Notes under the pieces: model-generated
Databases searched by the model: none
Seen by the model: the letters and a program-made list of their open reading frames with translations, nothing else
Told to the model about the DNA's origin: nothing
Assembly: GCA_015680685.1 (NCBI GenBank)
Contig: MNCI01020931.1
Coordinates: 124,001 to 188,000, forward strand
Direction of reading: 5' to 3'
DNA: 64,000 nt
Origin: Gnetum montanum
Lineage: Eukaryota > Streptophyta > Gnetopsida > Gnetales > Gnetaceae
Program-made: the position numbers and the translations under genes
In this document: positions 11,676-22,630 of the stretch, piece by piece
Numbering within the stretch: the stretch's first letter is position 1
Layout of the letters: each line of letters opens with the position of its first letter

Positions 11676-12011
11676 GAAGTCCAAGATGTATACGGTTGAT
11701 CAAGGAATCAGTTGCTTGTCACACTTAGGCTAGGTTAGATTCTCTTACCCTTTTCCTCCTAGCTTAGCTTAGTTAGTATTATTTTCCACTGCCATCAGGA
11801 GTAGCGTTAGAATTAGAACACATCATACACCTCATCTAGACTAAACCATACGTGACATATGCAAAACTAGTCTAGATGGGAAGACAACGAATTGTGACCT
11901 AAGGCTAACTATCTAGGTGCCACAACTACTACATCTATGGAGTTCGACCGGATCGTGCGTACGACACTCGTTTCGTATGGTTGAGTGTAGGGGTACCTCG
12001 CCACTCATCAT

Positions 12012-12029
12012 TGGTGCCGTTGCCAGGGA
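12012..12029 (+). promoter_or_regulatory. Primer binding site of A, tRNA-Asp type
   Basis: TGGTGCCGTTGCCAGGGA lies one base after the 5' LTR. The intact plant form TGGCGCCGTTGCCGGGGA is complementary to the 3' end of tRNA-Asp. The two differences fall at CpG positions (CG to TG and CG to CA), as methyl-cytosine deamination would produce. It primes minus-strand cDNA synthesis. Confidence 0.88.
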
Positions 12030-12141
12030 TGGTGCTAGTTATCTAGATTAGTTATATCATACAAGGTCGCTGTAAAGAACTTAACGATATATCTCTTAAA
12101 AAGAAGTAATTATAAAAAGTCACATAAACTCACACACAACA

Positions 12142-14124
12142 ATGCCTCTCCTACAAGATAATAATAAAGCCACACTTAGTGAGGAAGTTCATTGGAGAAC
12201 CAATGAGCTATATGAAGATGAAGATTGGAGTATACAACCTGAAGTGGGAGTTTCCTATAAGAATGAACAAAAACAACGTCATCATAATACATGAAAGCAT
12301 AACTTACCTGATGACGATGAACCCCCACTGGCCACTACAAGCATAATGCAAATACAAGAGGCTATTCGAATCTCACGTAGGCATCGTAAAGAGAGCCATC
12401 TACCTAGGCTCTATTTAAATAACTTTCCCAAATTTTCAGAAGGCTATGACTTAGATACGCATCAACATTTACTAGCCTTCTACAATGCCTGCACATGGAA
12501 TAACATTGATAACAGTTGGCAAAAACTGAAGCTCTTCCCTATGACACTCGTCGACCAAGCTAAAGTATGGTATAGATCATTAAAACCAAATTCAATACGA
12601 CGCTGGTCAACAATGGTAGAAGTCTTTAACGAAAAATATCAAACCTACGCAAGAGTGTCAACCTTGAGGAAACAAATCCAAGAGTGGAAATAAGCAAAAC
12701 ATGAACCCTTGAACATGGCCTTAGAAAGATATTAGTTGCTGTTAAACAACTGTCCAGGCCATGGGTTTTCCGAGGAAAGGCTAATGTACCATATTATTGA
12801 TGGGCTACGTAATGAAACTAGAGAGACCTTAGGAATGCATGCCTGAGGTCAACTATACCACCTACAAATCCATCAAATCCAAGAGCTTATTCAAAGGGTA
12901 GCAAAAGAAGAAGGAGAAATAGCTACATGGGAGAGTGTTGAAAAACATCAACAGGACCAAAATCACAACTCAACAAAGGTCCATGATCGTAACAAGGAGA
13001 GATCAACAAATCTCAAGGTGGAAACATCACCTTTGCCAATACAACAATTGTTAGAAGAAGCCGAGGCAAAGATCAATAAGATGTTGGAATGGATAAATCA
13101 AAAGTGTGGAGAGTGTATCAACATCATTGGAGATAGAGTTTTGATAACCTAAGAGACAGGACAAAATCATAGACATTCGGAAAGAGGGAATGAAGGGACT
13201 AAGTGCTCAACTGCCAATCCTACATATGAATGCAACATATGCTTGTACGATCACCCCAAGGGTCAATGCCCCATACTGTTACATCTACATGAGCATTGGG
13301 GAAACACGTTACATTCAAAGTTCGTACAAAGATACTGTGTTAGACCACAATGGCAACAATTCCAGTTGTGGGGGAATCCACCCTTAGACTGGAGGCACCC
13401 TTCATATTTTCCGAATCCAAATGCTTATCATGTTCAACACCCTGTTTCTTCAACCGGGCCACCATACTCTATCTCACCATAATACTATTCTCCACAATAC
13501 TATGAACCCATACCTCCAACACAACCACCACCTTGTGCACCTTACGTCCCTTCTAACTTTCAACATTCTCATCCTTTCCCTCCTTCCACAATGCCACCAA
13601 CTGTTCCTAAGGTGTTTGTACCACTGCAACCCACGAACAACACTTGTGCTGCTGCTACTAGCAGTAGTGAAGAGCCTCCTCAACATCAAAGGCATCCTTT
13701 CTTTAAACACGGCCGTAGGAAGGGACAACATAATTCTGAGGCCACTACATCTTCCAACCTAGCAAAAGCCCAACAATGTGGTGCACCCTTACCTTCGAAC
13801 CCAACACCTCATGTAACTTCATCAGGGCCACCAACTTACACTCCAACAAGCATAAGGCCCAATGAACGCAACCATGGGAGGCATCAATCCAATCCTTGCA
13901 TACCATCTAATGGTCACAAACACCATAGTAGGTCAACTCGTTATCCGAGAACTACATCGTATAAAGTGCCCCACTATGCTTATTATAATCAAGTGTGTGA
14001 ACCCCGAGGGGATAAGTATAGATTGGTCCCAATACTTCCAATATGCAAGGATCCTTGTTTTCCATTTATTAATCCTAGTCATACTCAACCGATTAGTTAT
14101 GGGGGATATCCCCCATTTCAATAA
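12142..14124 (+). pseudogene. gag: gag of A, one open frame broken only by point stops
   Basis: From ATG 12142 to TAA 14122-14124 one reading frame of 661 codons holds with no frameshift. Internal stops are TGA 12292, TAA 12691, TAG 12733, TGA 12844, TAA 13150 and TAA 13480, each one C-to-T change from CGA, CAA or CAG. Capsid residues include LPRLYLNNFPKFSEGYDLD and RRWSTMVEVFNEKYQTYARV. The knuckle CNICLYDHPKGQC at 13231-13269 has CX2CX3HX4C spacing. A Pro/Gln/His-rich tail follows. No protease follows; the frame ends at the start of the T-rich spacer. The start is chosen because it is the first ATG after the PBS and keeps the whole frame. Confidence 0.85.
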
Positions 14125-15480
14125 CAAGCAGGATTAATAAATATTTTTCATTTTCTTTAATTTTACAACTTTTTGTTTTTCAGTTTTTCATTTTTCAACT
14201 TTTTGTTTTATCTTTTTATCTTTTTATCTTTTTTTGTGTGTTTGTGTGTTTGTCTTCTTCCATTTTTGTAAGTAATCTCGTCTACAAATAAAACACTCAT
14301 GTGGATCATTGGTTGATGTGTGTTTTATGTTATTAAGTCATGAGTGGTAAATTATTTGAAACAGTGAGCTCACTACACCCACTCATCCACTCTATAAATA
14401 AAGAGGTTCTATTCGAGGGTACAGTGATATTCTTAATATTTTTTAAAACTTAAAATTAATTTTGTGTTATTGTACTTGGAATGAAGAAGGATGGACCAAG
14501 AGGGAATGATTAGGGTGTGACATCAAGGGGACTTGTGGATTCTCTTTGGTGACATCCGTGGGAGTTATCATGCAATATGGTTGTACTAAGATCCTTGTAG
14601 ATCTAACGAAAAATGGGAGTAAGAGTAATCAAAAGGGCACTCAAAAATCAAAAGCTATTCTAGGGGGTCCCACTGGAAAGACATGCACCCATGCCTGAAG
14701 GTTGGCGGCTTCTCTGGATTTAGTAAAGTGAAAAGAGAAAAAAAAATCACTCCTCCCTTGTACTAAACACCAAGTGATCGTACACCTTGTTGTTATGGTA
14801 CTCGCATAGTTGTTCATCATGGGATGAAACAATGCGATGTCACTGATTAGAAGGATGGACTTGGTCCTGATCTTGGAATGATGGGTTAATGACACCTTAA
14901 TCATGCTTTTCACGCAGGATTCATTGTACCCTGGGTCAGTTACCTCATGTCCCGATCTCTACGATCCCTTTCTACACTTCGTCTCATCTCACTATTCGTG
15001 TAATTGTAGCTCGTGTCCCATGTAGCATAGAATTTTCATCTCATTCTGGTGATATTTACATGCGTGTGTTTTATGGATTTAGTGTAGATTACATTTAACC
15101 CTTCTAGTGCCCATGGACACTTTAAGTGTGATTACACAAGGGCATAATAGGTTGAAACCTGCTTTGGGGAGGACCCACTTGTGTAATTTTGTTGTAATCT
15201 TCATTAATTCTCTAGCTAGAACACACAATCTCTTACCCTCGGCTTAATTTTCATAAATTTCTTTCCCATTTATTAACCCTCAAAACTTTAATGTTCCAAT
15301 GTACCATTACACTCCCTTTTCTTCATAACCGCCAAAGTTTTAATTGTTAAATTCACATCATTATCATTCAAGTGCCTCTCGAATTCATGTAATTACCCTT
15401 GCATATATTAATCCTTGTCAATGTCCTCACTTTACACATTAATTTCAAGAAAAATCATTAAAAATTTGATCTTTTTCAGG
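14125..15480 (+). other. Post-gag spacer of A
   Basis: No gene. It opens with the T-rich block (14140-14240) that in other elements follows integrase, so pol has been lost precisely between the gag tail and this block. At 15160-15180 is the conserved GGGGAGGACCCACTTGTG block. The rest is AT-rich non-coding sequence common to the Athila-like elements here. Confidence 0.7.
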
Positions 15481-15494
15481 TGTCTCACTATAGT

Positions 15495-15545
15495 TTGGAT
15501 GAGATACGCGATATCGCGTCCTATTTTCCTATAAATAGGAACCCC
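15495..15545 (+). promoter_or_regulatory. Internal promoter of A before the aORF
   Basis: A perfect 14-bp palindrome ACGCGATATCGCGT (15505-15518) precedes the TATA-like CTATAAATAG (15529-15538) by about 10 bases. The A LTR has the same arrangement: GCGATATCGC copies, then CTATAAATAAG. Transcription from here would give an aORF message with a leader of roughly 440 nt. The promoter role is inferred from motif and position. Confidence 0.6.
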
Positions 15546-16005
15546 TGCTGCAACACTTAGCTTCATTTGGCCATTTATGCGGGGGGAAGTTTTTGAATTT
15601 TTTCTCTGCGACTTGCGATTGTGTGACCCTTGCTTTTTCACCTATATCTCGCACGCTGGTACTCTGATTTGAATTCTGTTTGAACCTGCTTGAACCTGGA
15701 GTGTTCAGTTTAGTCGTGGAGGAGGGACACTTGCCGAAAAGTGCCTAACTTTTTTGAAATTTTTCATTGCCCAAAGGACATCAATTAGGGTAATTAATAC
15801 TAACACTTAGACAAATTGTGCCATACATAATATGACCTTAAATATACTGGAAAATTAAAATGAAAATCCACCTAAGTCATAGGACCCATTATCATAATTT
15901 TTGGGCACAATCACACAATAAAATATGATCTTTATTTAAGGCAAGTAGTAAGGTATAACTTGATTTCCTAAACAACCTTACTAACGTTGGCCCGTGTGAT
16001 TGCAG

Positions 16006-18774
16006 ATGGTCCCAAAACGCTCCCAGCAGAAGAGTCCGACCCGAGGTGGAGCAAAACAACCTAGGAGAGGTAGAAGGCAAACCCTGCCGGATAACATAAC
16101 AAACAGGAGGTACACTCATTCAGTATCCATCAAGAAGGACCTCCTAACAGATGATCCGGGCAGGCGGAAGGAGGAGCTGCTGCGCCTGAATTGGGACAAC
16201 AAGTCACATTTTCCCCGGAATGTGTTCAGGCTATCCACACGAAGTCCACAATTACTTCGGTGATTGTGGAGCTCAACTTCGAATCCTTCGCAGAATTCGC
16301 TCCTGAGGCTATTAGGGATCCCCTCAAAGGGTCTCCCTTATGGCTTTTCCTCTCCAAAAAAGGTGCCTGGTACTTAGGAGAAACGTACCTATTTTGGCAC
16401 AATAAGGAGCAAGGCACCACGGTAAACATCGGTGGTGTGATAGTAGATTTTTCTGCATAGGCAATTTCGAAAGTGTTAAACCTTTCGAATTCAGGCCCCC
16501 ATGTTGCTCGGTTATCCACCCGATCAGACCTTGATGTGTGAAAGGATTGGCTAGAGAAGGCTTATGGCAAAGATAAAACTTTTGGTGAGCTGACCACGGA
16601 AGAGAGAGTTTATTTCAAAATCGGAACCTATCATCTCTTCCCCACAAAAGGTTTAAAACGAATATCAACGTATGCAGCAAGAGGATGTGCAGTGTTGATG
16701 GGAAAGATTAACGCTAACCTTCCCCATCGATATTTGATGGAGATCCTAAGGTGATTCGAAGAACGAAAGTCAGGGAAAATGGCACTCCCTTTTCCTTGCC
16801 TTATTAGAAAACTGTGCCAACAGGTTGGTATTCGGGGATACACAAATGATGTCCTTCGAAAAGCCCAAAATACTTCTTACACTGAATTATTAAAGGTGCC
16901 AGCTCTAAGAAAGAGCATTGGTGAAGAGCTGGGACTAGATGAAGAAGAAATGACTAGACCCCTTGCAACTCAACTTGCAGGACCCAGTCAACCTCCATTC
17001 ACAGGTCCCAGCCAACAACAAGAAGCAAGACCTAGCACAGGCCAAGATCAGCCGCCACCGCAAGACTACAGACTGTTGATGAGCCATTTAAGGGCCATCG
17101 TCGAGACGGTTAGTTAGGGAAGTCGTGATGACACCAATCTCTTCCATGTCATCAATGATGCCAGCCAGCCTACGATTTCAGTAGATCGCACAAGGGGAGA
17201 GTTATCAATGCAAACAAGAAGAGGAGAAAGCAGATGGTCACAACAATTATCTGGATACACGACATCTTTTCAAGTGCAATTAGAGATTGGTGAAGGGGCC
17301 ACTGTGGTGGTCATGCAACACTAGGATGCCACGGGAGTAGCTGAAGTGGTCACTAACCACATCAAAGAGTCTTTCAACGTACCTGTTGTGGCACCGGCAG
17401 ATCTTTCAGGAGCACAGGGTGCTCAAACTATTGCTGGAACCTCAATGACTCCTACGGAACATGAGGATGTATTGGATAGATTGCTTTAAACAGGACATGT
17501 TTTAACATCCTTGTTTGACATCCCCCAGGATGTAACAGCAATTCAGTCAGACCTCATTTCCACAAAGGGGAAGCTAGTCATATCCGAAGTAAGGGCTGAG
17601 CATGCTAAGGCTGAAGTGCAGAAATTACAAGAGCAGCTCATCGCCTTACAAGCAGCACAGCGGGATCCTTTGCAATTGGTTCCCGCAGACCATCTAGACA
17701 AATTTAGAACCAAGAAACTAACAAAACTAATTGCAGAAAATAAGAAGGTGGCAGAAGAAAAGGAGACGGCCACTTGGGATGCCTCCATAGCAAAGGTGCA
17801 AACTCATGCGTATCTTAAGGAACTCAAGGCCTTACAAGAAGAGAATAAACAATTGGTTGCAGATAACCTTCGGTTGACTTCTGTGGAGAAGCAAAAGAAT
17901 GTTCTCGATGAACACTTTCATAAGCTATGAGGACAATTTATTCGAGTCAATCGAGATGTAAGCCATTTAGCCAGAGAAAATAAAACTCTCTCAATGGAGG
18001 AGGTACGTGCTATTCGACAGAAATCAGCCATCGAGATTAGTGCGTGGTAGAATGAGGCTAAACGACATGAGAAGCTGAAGGAGCATTTCTGCGATCAAGT
18101 GGGGATGTACAAACAAATCCTGGAGAAGGAGATCCATATGGCCAAAGCTCAAATCAACAACATCAGTGCCCAGCACATTGATTGGGGGGCCATATTGGAC
18201 ACTTATGCCTACGCCCACCAAGCAGAAATTAAGAACCGGGACCTGCAGATCCAAGACTTAACTGAATACATGGAGTTGGCAAACCTTCGATATGCCAACT
18301 TGGCCATGTTAACAGCAGGACGCCTGAGGTTAGAGCTCGAGCAGCAGGTAGCTTCACCCATATCGAATATGAAGCAGAATTTGCAGAGCGAAAGAAGTTG
18401 GCTGAAAAATTAGATGTCGCAAATTCTGAACTCGTAGTGGTAAAAGAAAGCTACGAAGGACAGAAAGATGTGGCAACTGACTTGGCTTGATGGCTGATAG
18501 AACTTCATGAATACAAAGACAGAGCTAGAGCCTACGAAGAGGAATGACGAGTGTTTACGACATGGTACGTCAAAGCTAATCAGATGTTCCTGCAACTACC
18601 CTATCCGTGGGAAGTGCCAACTCCATCAAACATCGGACCATCAGCATGGACGACACAAGACCCTCGGACCGAAGAGGAGAAGCTCTAGTTTATTCTTTAG
18701 CGTCATCAATCTTCAAAGCTTGGAGCATGTGACAAAGGGAAAGCACCCATGGAGGAGCCACCGCCACCAAGAAC
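16006..18774 (+). pseudogene. aORF of A: basic N-terminus, conserved domain, long coiled coil
   Basis: ATG 16006 begins MVPKRSQQKSP, a basic start shared with H (MLPKR). After an early frameshift (before 16191) one frame runs to about 18350 with only C-to-T type stops, then one more shift near 18350. The first half has FGELTTEERVYFKIGTYHLF and LPFPCLIRKLCQQVGI, reminiscent of the plant-transposon-protein domain seen in many plant hypothetical proteins. A Pro/Gln-rich linker follows (16980-17060), then heptad-rich coiled coil (17511-18500) such as VQKLQEQLIALQAAQ and LKALQEENKQLVADN, and a conserved tail LPYPWEVPTPSN. No signal peptide or membrane segment is seen, so it is not an evident envelope protein. 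Function unknown. Confidence 0.75.
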
Positions 18775-18922
18775 TACATGAGTTCCACATTTTTGTAGTT
18801 GTAGTATTTTTTTTCTCTGTGTGGTGTCTTCCCACATTGCGGCATTAGTTCATTTCTTTTTCCAGTTAATAATCCCATACCTATCCACTGTGTAATCACT
18901 GAAGCTTGTTCTCCTTGTAACT

Positions 18923-18954
18923 CGAGGATGAGTTTTTATTCAGTCGTGGGGGTA
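18923..18954 (+). promoter_or_regulatory. Polypurine tract of A
   Basis: GGATGAGTTTTTATTCAGTC followed by GTGGGGGTA leads directly into TGATGAG of the 3' LTR. The block is conserved in all Athila-like elements of the window. Confidence 0.75.
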
Positions 18955-19794
18955 TGATGAGATGTTGTTCGCACAGGCCGCGATATCGCGTACGCGATAT
19001 CACAGCCGACATGATATCCCATCCCCCGCGATATCGTATACGTGATATCGCATTCTTTCCTACGATATCGCGTACACGATATCGCTGTCCGCCACCATGT
19101 CTATAAATAAGAGGCGGCTCTCCCTTATTGGGGATCCCAGTTTTAGAGTAGCGAAGCTCTGGTAGTTTGATCCCTCTAGAGTTAGATTTTTCCTATGTCT
19201 GCCTGTAGTGTGGTGAATGTAATTGTACGGTGTCTTTATTCGAGTGTGCCGTACTTGGACATGCACATGATCAACAATAAAGATCGAGATTACTTCATCA
19301 TTGCAGCATTCACTTNATTTAAGTGTGACTGCTTGGTAGCCCAGTGGTGTAGCTAGGATCTACGCTTGGTAACCCAGTGGCGTATTTGGGGTCTACCCTT
19401 GGTAATCCCAGTGGCGTACCTAGGACCTATGCTTGGTAGTCCCAGTGGTAGTCATGCACGAAGTCCAAGATGTGTACGGTTGATTAAGGAATTGGTTGCT
19501 CATCACACTTAGGCTAGATTAGATTCTTTTACTCTTTTCCTCCTAGCTTAGCTTAGTTAGTATTATTTTCCACTACCATCAGGAGTAGCGTTAGAATTAG
19601 AACACAACATACACCTCATCTAGACTAAACCATACGTGACATATGCAAAACTAGTCTAGATGGGAAGACAGCGAACTACGACCTAAGGCTAACTATCTAG
19701 GTGCCACAACTAGTCCATCTGTGGAGTTCGACCGAATCGTGTGTGCGACGCTCATTTCGTATGGTTGAGTGTAGGGGTACCTCGTCACTCATCA
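18955..19794 (+). repeat. 3' LTR of A (840 bp as given, contains one N)
   Basis: Matches the 5' LTR from TGATGAG to CTCATCA but lacks the counterpart of 11354-11532. At that point the sequence has a single N (19316). It keeps an intact TATA box (CTATAAATAAG, about 19108) and seven palindromes. The N is probably an assembly gap rather than biology. Confidence 0.9.
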
Positions 19795-19799
19795 CTCAC

Positions 19800-20526
19800 C
19801 ATTATGTTCATGATGGCTGCGCCCAGATGTGGAAGGAGAGGGTGAGTGGTGAGATGAAGGGGAAGAAGAAAGGGAACCATCGCCATGACGATGTTTCTTG
19901 CCTTCTCTTCGGCTGTTTCTGCCTCGATCGTGATGATGATCTAAGTGCCCATTCTTTGCATGAGTTGTTGTTCCCTTTGTGAACAGTTGGCATTCACAGG
20001 GATTAGAACCATTGTTATGTATTGTTGATCATAGGTTTTGATACCCTACCTCCTCACCATTGTTAGGAGGGGGAACATCATTTGCTAGAGAAACCGTTAT
20101 AATGGGTTCCTCATCTCCTATTTCACTAAGGACGTGCAGACCTTTGCCCTTCAACAGTGTATGTTGGCTCTCCTACCTTGAGTTCTTGATACATTGTGCT
20201 TATGTGGGATGATAATCCCTCATGTCAAAGTCTTCCGCAACGTATTTAACATATAATTCTGTCATGCTAATCTGTGCCAAAGCATGGAAGAGCATGTTAG
20301 GGATTGATCGATTCGAGGGTAACACGATGTTACCTTGTAAATCTCTCCATCACAACTATTCATCTTGATGGAGGATAAAGATAAAGTTTGGAATATACTC
20401 ATCGGGATGAGTATAGACTATCCGGTATTGTTGAGGACTTGGCTGATTTCGGTTATGTGTTTTTGATTGTCGATTGTTTCATGTATTGTCTCTAGGTGGT
20501 GAGTTGCTTTTGTTAGAAGAAGACAT
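19800..20526 (-). pseudogene. gag: gag of F (N-terminal part)
   Basis: The minus-strand ATG at 20524-20526 follows the PBS by about 120 bases and begins MSSSNKSNSPPRDN. Downstream reads RDLQGNIVLPSNRSIPNMLF and MTELYVKYVAEDFDMRDYH, interrupted by TGA, TAG and TAA codons. The frame leads to the site where A inserted (19795). This N-terminus has no visible similarity to that of A gag, so the two gags belong to different subfamilies although the LTRs are related. Confidence 0.68.
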
Positions 20527-20649
20527 TGTTATTTATCGATGTGCTAATTACCGTCATATAAATTTTTTTGTTAATTAACCTAAAGGTTCATTTAGGCTCC
20601 CAATGATGTGAGTGATATCCTATGTTCTATTCAGCACACAAACACTTAG

Positions 20650-20667
20650 TCCCTGGCAACGGCGCCA
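20650..20667 (-). promoter_or_regulatory. Primer binding site of F, tRNA-Asp type
   Basis: On the minus strand TGGCGCCGTTGCCAGGGA lies one base after the LTR. It matches the tRNA-Asp complement at all but one position, again a CpG-type G-to-A change. Confidence 0.9.
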
Positions 20668-20668
20668 A

Positions 20669-21486
20669 TGATGAGTGGTGAGATACCCCTACACTCAACC
20701 ATACGAATATGAGCGTAGCACGTGTGATCCAATCGAACTCTGTAGACTAAGTGCCTACACATCCCATGGAACACTTAGGATTAATCATTCGTTATCTTCC
20801 TAGACTTACTTGTAGTTTTCACGATGTATGGTTAACTAAGTCCGAGGTATATGATTTTTATGCTTTTTATGTTTTATGTCTCCCATGCTAACAAGGTGAA
20901 GGGTTGAGAAACTAATTACTAACTCTAACTAATGAACTAAGTCTAAATTACCTAGCATCAGCATCCGTTCCCACTTACTGTACACACCCTGAACCGATGC
21001 AACCATGGCTACCAAACGCTAATCGTTGCTGAGATCACCACGCGTAACGCACGTGCTCGAAGTGGTCGTACTGAGGCACTTAACTAGGAGAAAAGGGTTG
21101 AGAAGGAAAATAGTAAATAACAAGTAATAAATAATAGATAATAAATAACAATAATAAAATCCTATTCCATGCATTGCAAGGTTTATCCAGAAATCTCATC
21201 TTTATTACCGTACACAAACTTGTGTTCAAGTACAATGTTTGCTCGAATAAAGATCTGCTTACTTTGGGACTCCTATTGCAGGCACATGGAAAATATTGTA
21301 TCTTTGGAGTGATCAATCTACTAGAGTTTCCCTACTGTCTAGCCTAGGATGATGAAACAAGGGAGAGCTGCCTCTTATTTATAGATATGATGGCACATCA
21401 TGATATCATGTACACGATATCACAGGGGAAGACGCGATATCGCGAGGGATGAGATATCGCAGCCCATGCAATATCGCGTCCCATTA
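20669..21486 (-). repeat. 5' LTR of F (818 bp)
   Basis: Begins at TGATGAGTGGTGAGAT (complement of the 3' terminus) and ends CCCATTA, where the last bases should be ATCA, one C-to-T change. GGTGG follows as target duplication. CGATATCG palindromes lie at 21400-21480 beside TATTTATAGATA. Confidence 0.9.
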
Positions 21487-21491
21487 GGTGG

Positions 21492-22520
21492 TTTCTAGAA
21501 TTAGGAAGGATTCAAAGGTTTGCATAAGTTGTGACTTTAAGGGGACTCAATACTCTATGTACTCTTCGACTTACTTGGGTGCATGAGTGTTTTCATGGAT
21601 TTCTTATCATTCTGTGTCAACCAATAATAGGAAGTTGAATAAGTCTTTGCATGGTGTGGTTTCCATCCAAGAATTAAAAAAAAATAAAAAATAAAAAAAG
21701 AAAGAGAAAAAAAAAACAAACAAAGAAAAAATGGTGGGAATTCAAAGTACACCCCTTAGACACTATAAGCACTAGAAAGACATGTTACCCATGCTTGAAG
21801 GTCTCCTCTAACTAAGGCCCTCTTCCACTTCTTGCTCTTTTCTTTTCTTTAAGAAATGGTGGTTGTCTTGTGGAAGTACTCTTGTGTCTCAAGGGGGTGG
21901 ATCGGTCTTGGAGTAGTGATGCAAAGTCACTAAAAGCAGTTGGTTTTGGTCTAGATCGAGGATAGATCTTCTTAGGTCATTTAAATAGAAAATCCACAAG
22001 GGACTTCTTATGATCTCAATTTGGGACTCCATTCCACCTTCTTCATCATCCATTCATATTACTCATAACTCACCTTACTACCAGTGCCCATGTCCTTGCT
22101 TAATGTCTTTGTCTAATGTACTTGAATTCTTTGGTAGAATCTTCCAAGTTTTGGTCCTTAACTTTCATAAATCATTAATCACCTATGGGGCCTATGGACT
22201 CCTTGAGTTGAGGTTGGGTAAACAAGGGCATGTAGCTGCTATGGGGAGGATCCACTTGCATATCTCTTAGTTGGATTCATTAAGTACCTTATCCTTAGGC
22301 ATTATTGCAATCAAAATCTTTTGTGCATCCATCTTTTGCATCTGACCATGTGCTCCTTTAAGTATTTTCTTCAATTCACACATTCTCCATCAAATTTTTG
22401 AATATTTAAGCTTTCAAAGATCCTCTTCAATAATTTCATCATATTCTTTCATTTTTTGGAACTCCATGGGTCCCAAATTCATTGTATTTTTTTTGAAATA
22501 TTCAAGTTTGAAAATGTTGA
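21492..22520 (+). other. Post-pol spacer of G (second part)
   Basis: Continues from 5534. The first 120 bases align with C at about 29590-29660 (GGAAGGATT, AAGGGGACTC against AAGGGGATTC). At 22238-22265 is the conserved GGGGAGGATCCACTTGCA block shared with all relatives. No coding region is seen; the small open frames here are not shared with other elements. Confidence 0.7.
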
Positions 22521-22539
22521 TTATGGACCTTGTAAACAG

Positions 22540-22630
22540 GGCCTCGTTGATAGAGCCAATGCATACATGCAACCTCATCTATGCAGCCCCATTAACACAG
22601 TGTAAAAATACTATATATATGCATGACCCC
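22540..22630 (+). promoter_or_regulatory. Internal promoter of G before the aORF
   Basis: Short repeated words (CCTCGTTGATAGAGCC, CCTCATCTATGCAGCCCC, ATTAACACAG) precede the TATA-like ACTATATATATGC at about 22608. The G LTR has the same family of words (GCATCGACATAGC, GCCCCATTGACTTAGC) before CTATAAATATGC. The palindromes of A are absent here. Confidence 0.5.

Larger units (their letters stand above)
10976..12010 (+). repeat. 5' LTR of A (1035 bp)
   Basis: Runs from TGATGAGACGTGG to CGCCACTCATCA. U3 contains the GATATC palindrome array (10998-11126). A TATA-box relic follows at 11143-11155 (GATAAATAAG; the 3' LTR has CTATAAATAAG), and the transcribed part carries 33-bp tandem repeats (11547-11675). 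Relative to the 3' LTR it has one extra palindrome unit and 179 bp that the 3' copy lacks at the N. Confidence 0.92.
10976..19794 (+). mobile_element. Element A: non-autonomous gag plus aORF element without pol
   Basis: Both LTRs, PBS, PPT and a perfect 5-bp target duplication CTCAC (10971-10975 and 19795-19799) are present, so these are true element ends. The 6.9-kb internal region holds gag (12142-14124), a spacer with internal promoter (14125-16005) and a coiled-coil aORF (16006-18774). No protease, RT, RNase H or integrase motif can be read in any frame. The LTRs resemble those of F. Plant gag-only elements are known (TR-GAG type); here the aORF is kept as well. It must have used enzymes supplied in trans. 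Confidence 0.88.
5540..21486 (-). mobile_element. Element F: Athila-like, pol-deleted, inserted in G and split by A
   Basis: F reads on the minus strand: 5' LTR 20669-21486, PBS 20650-20667, gag 20526-19800 and 10970-9219, protease 9190-8485, spacer to 6421, PPT 6389-6420, 3' LTR 5540-6388. The target duplication is a perfect GGTGG at 5535-5539 and 21487-21491. RT, RNase H, integrase and the aORF are absent: the sequence passes from the protease tail straight to the post-pol A-rich repeats at about 8390. F is therefore a non-autonomous deletion derivative. Element A interrupts its gag. Confidence 0.88.

Noticed and set aside
15990-16008. Splice acceptor TGATTGCAG directly before the aORF ATG of A, suggesting a spliced env-like message
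   Set aside because: The AG is not kept in H (TTGCAAATG), C (CACAAATG) or G, so it is not a conserved site. The internal promoter explains expression better.
16006-18774. Calling the aORF an envelope gene
   Set aside because: No signal peptide, hydrophobic fusion segment or membrane anchor can be read in A, G, H or D; only position supports it.
19316-19316. Treating the short 3' LTR of A as a biological deletion
   Set aside because: The break coincides with the only N, so an assembly join is more likely.
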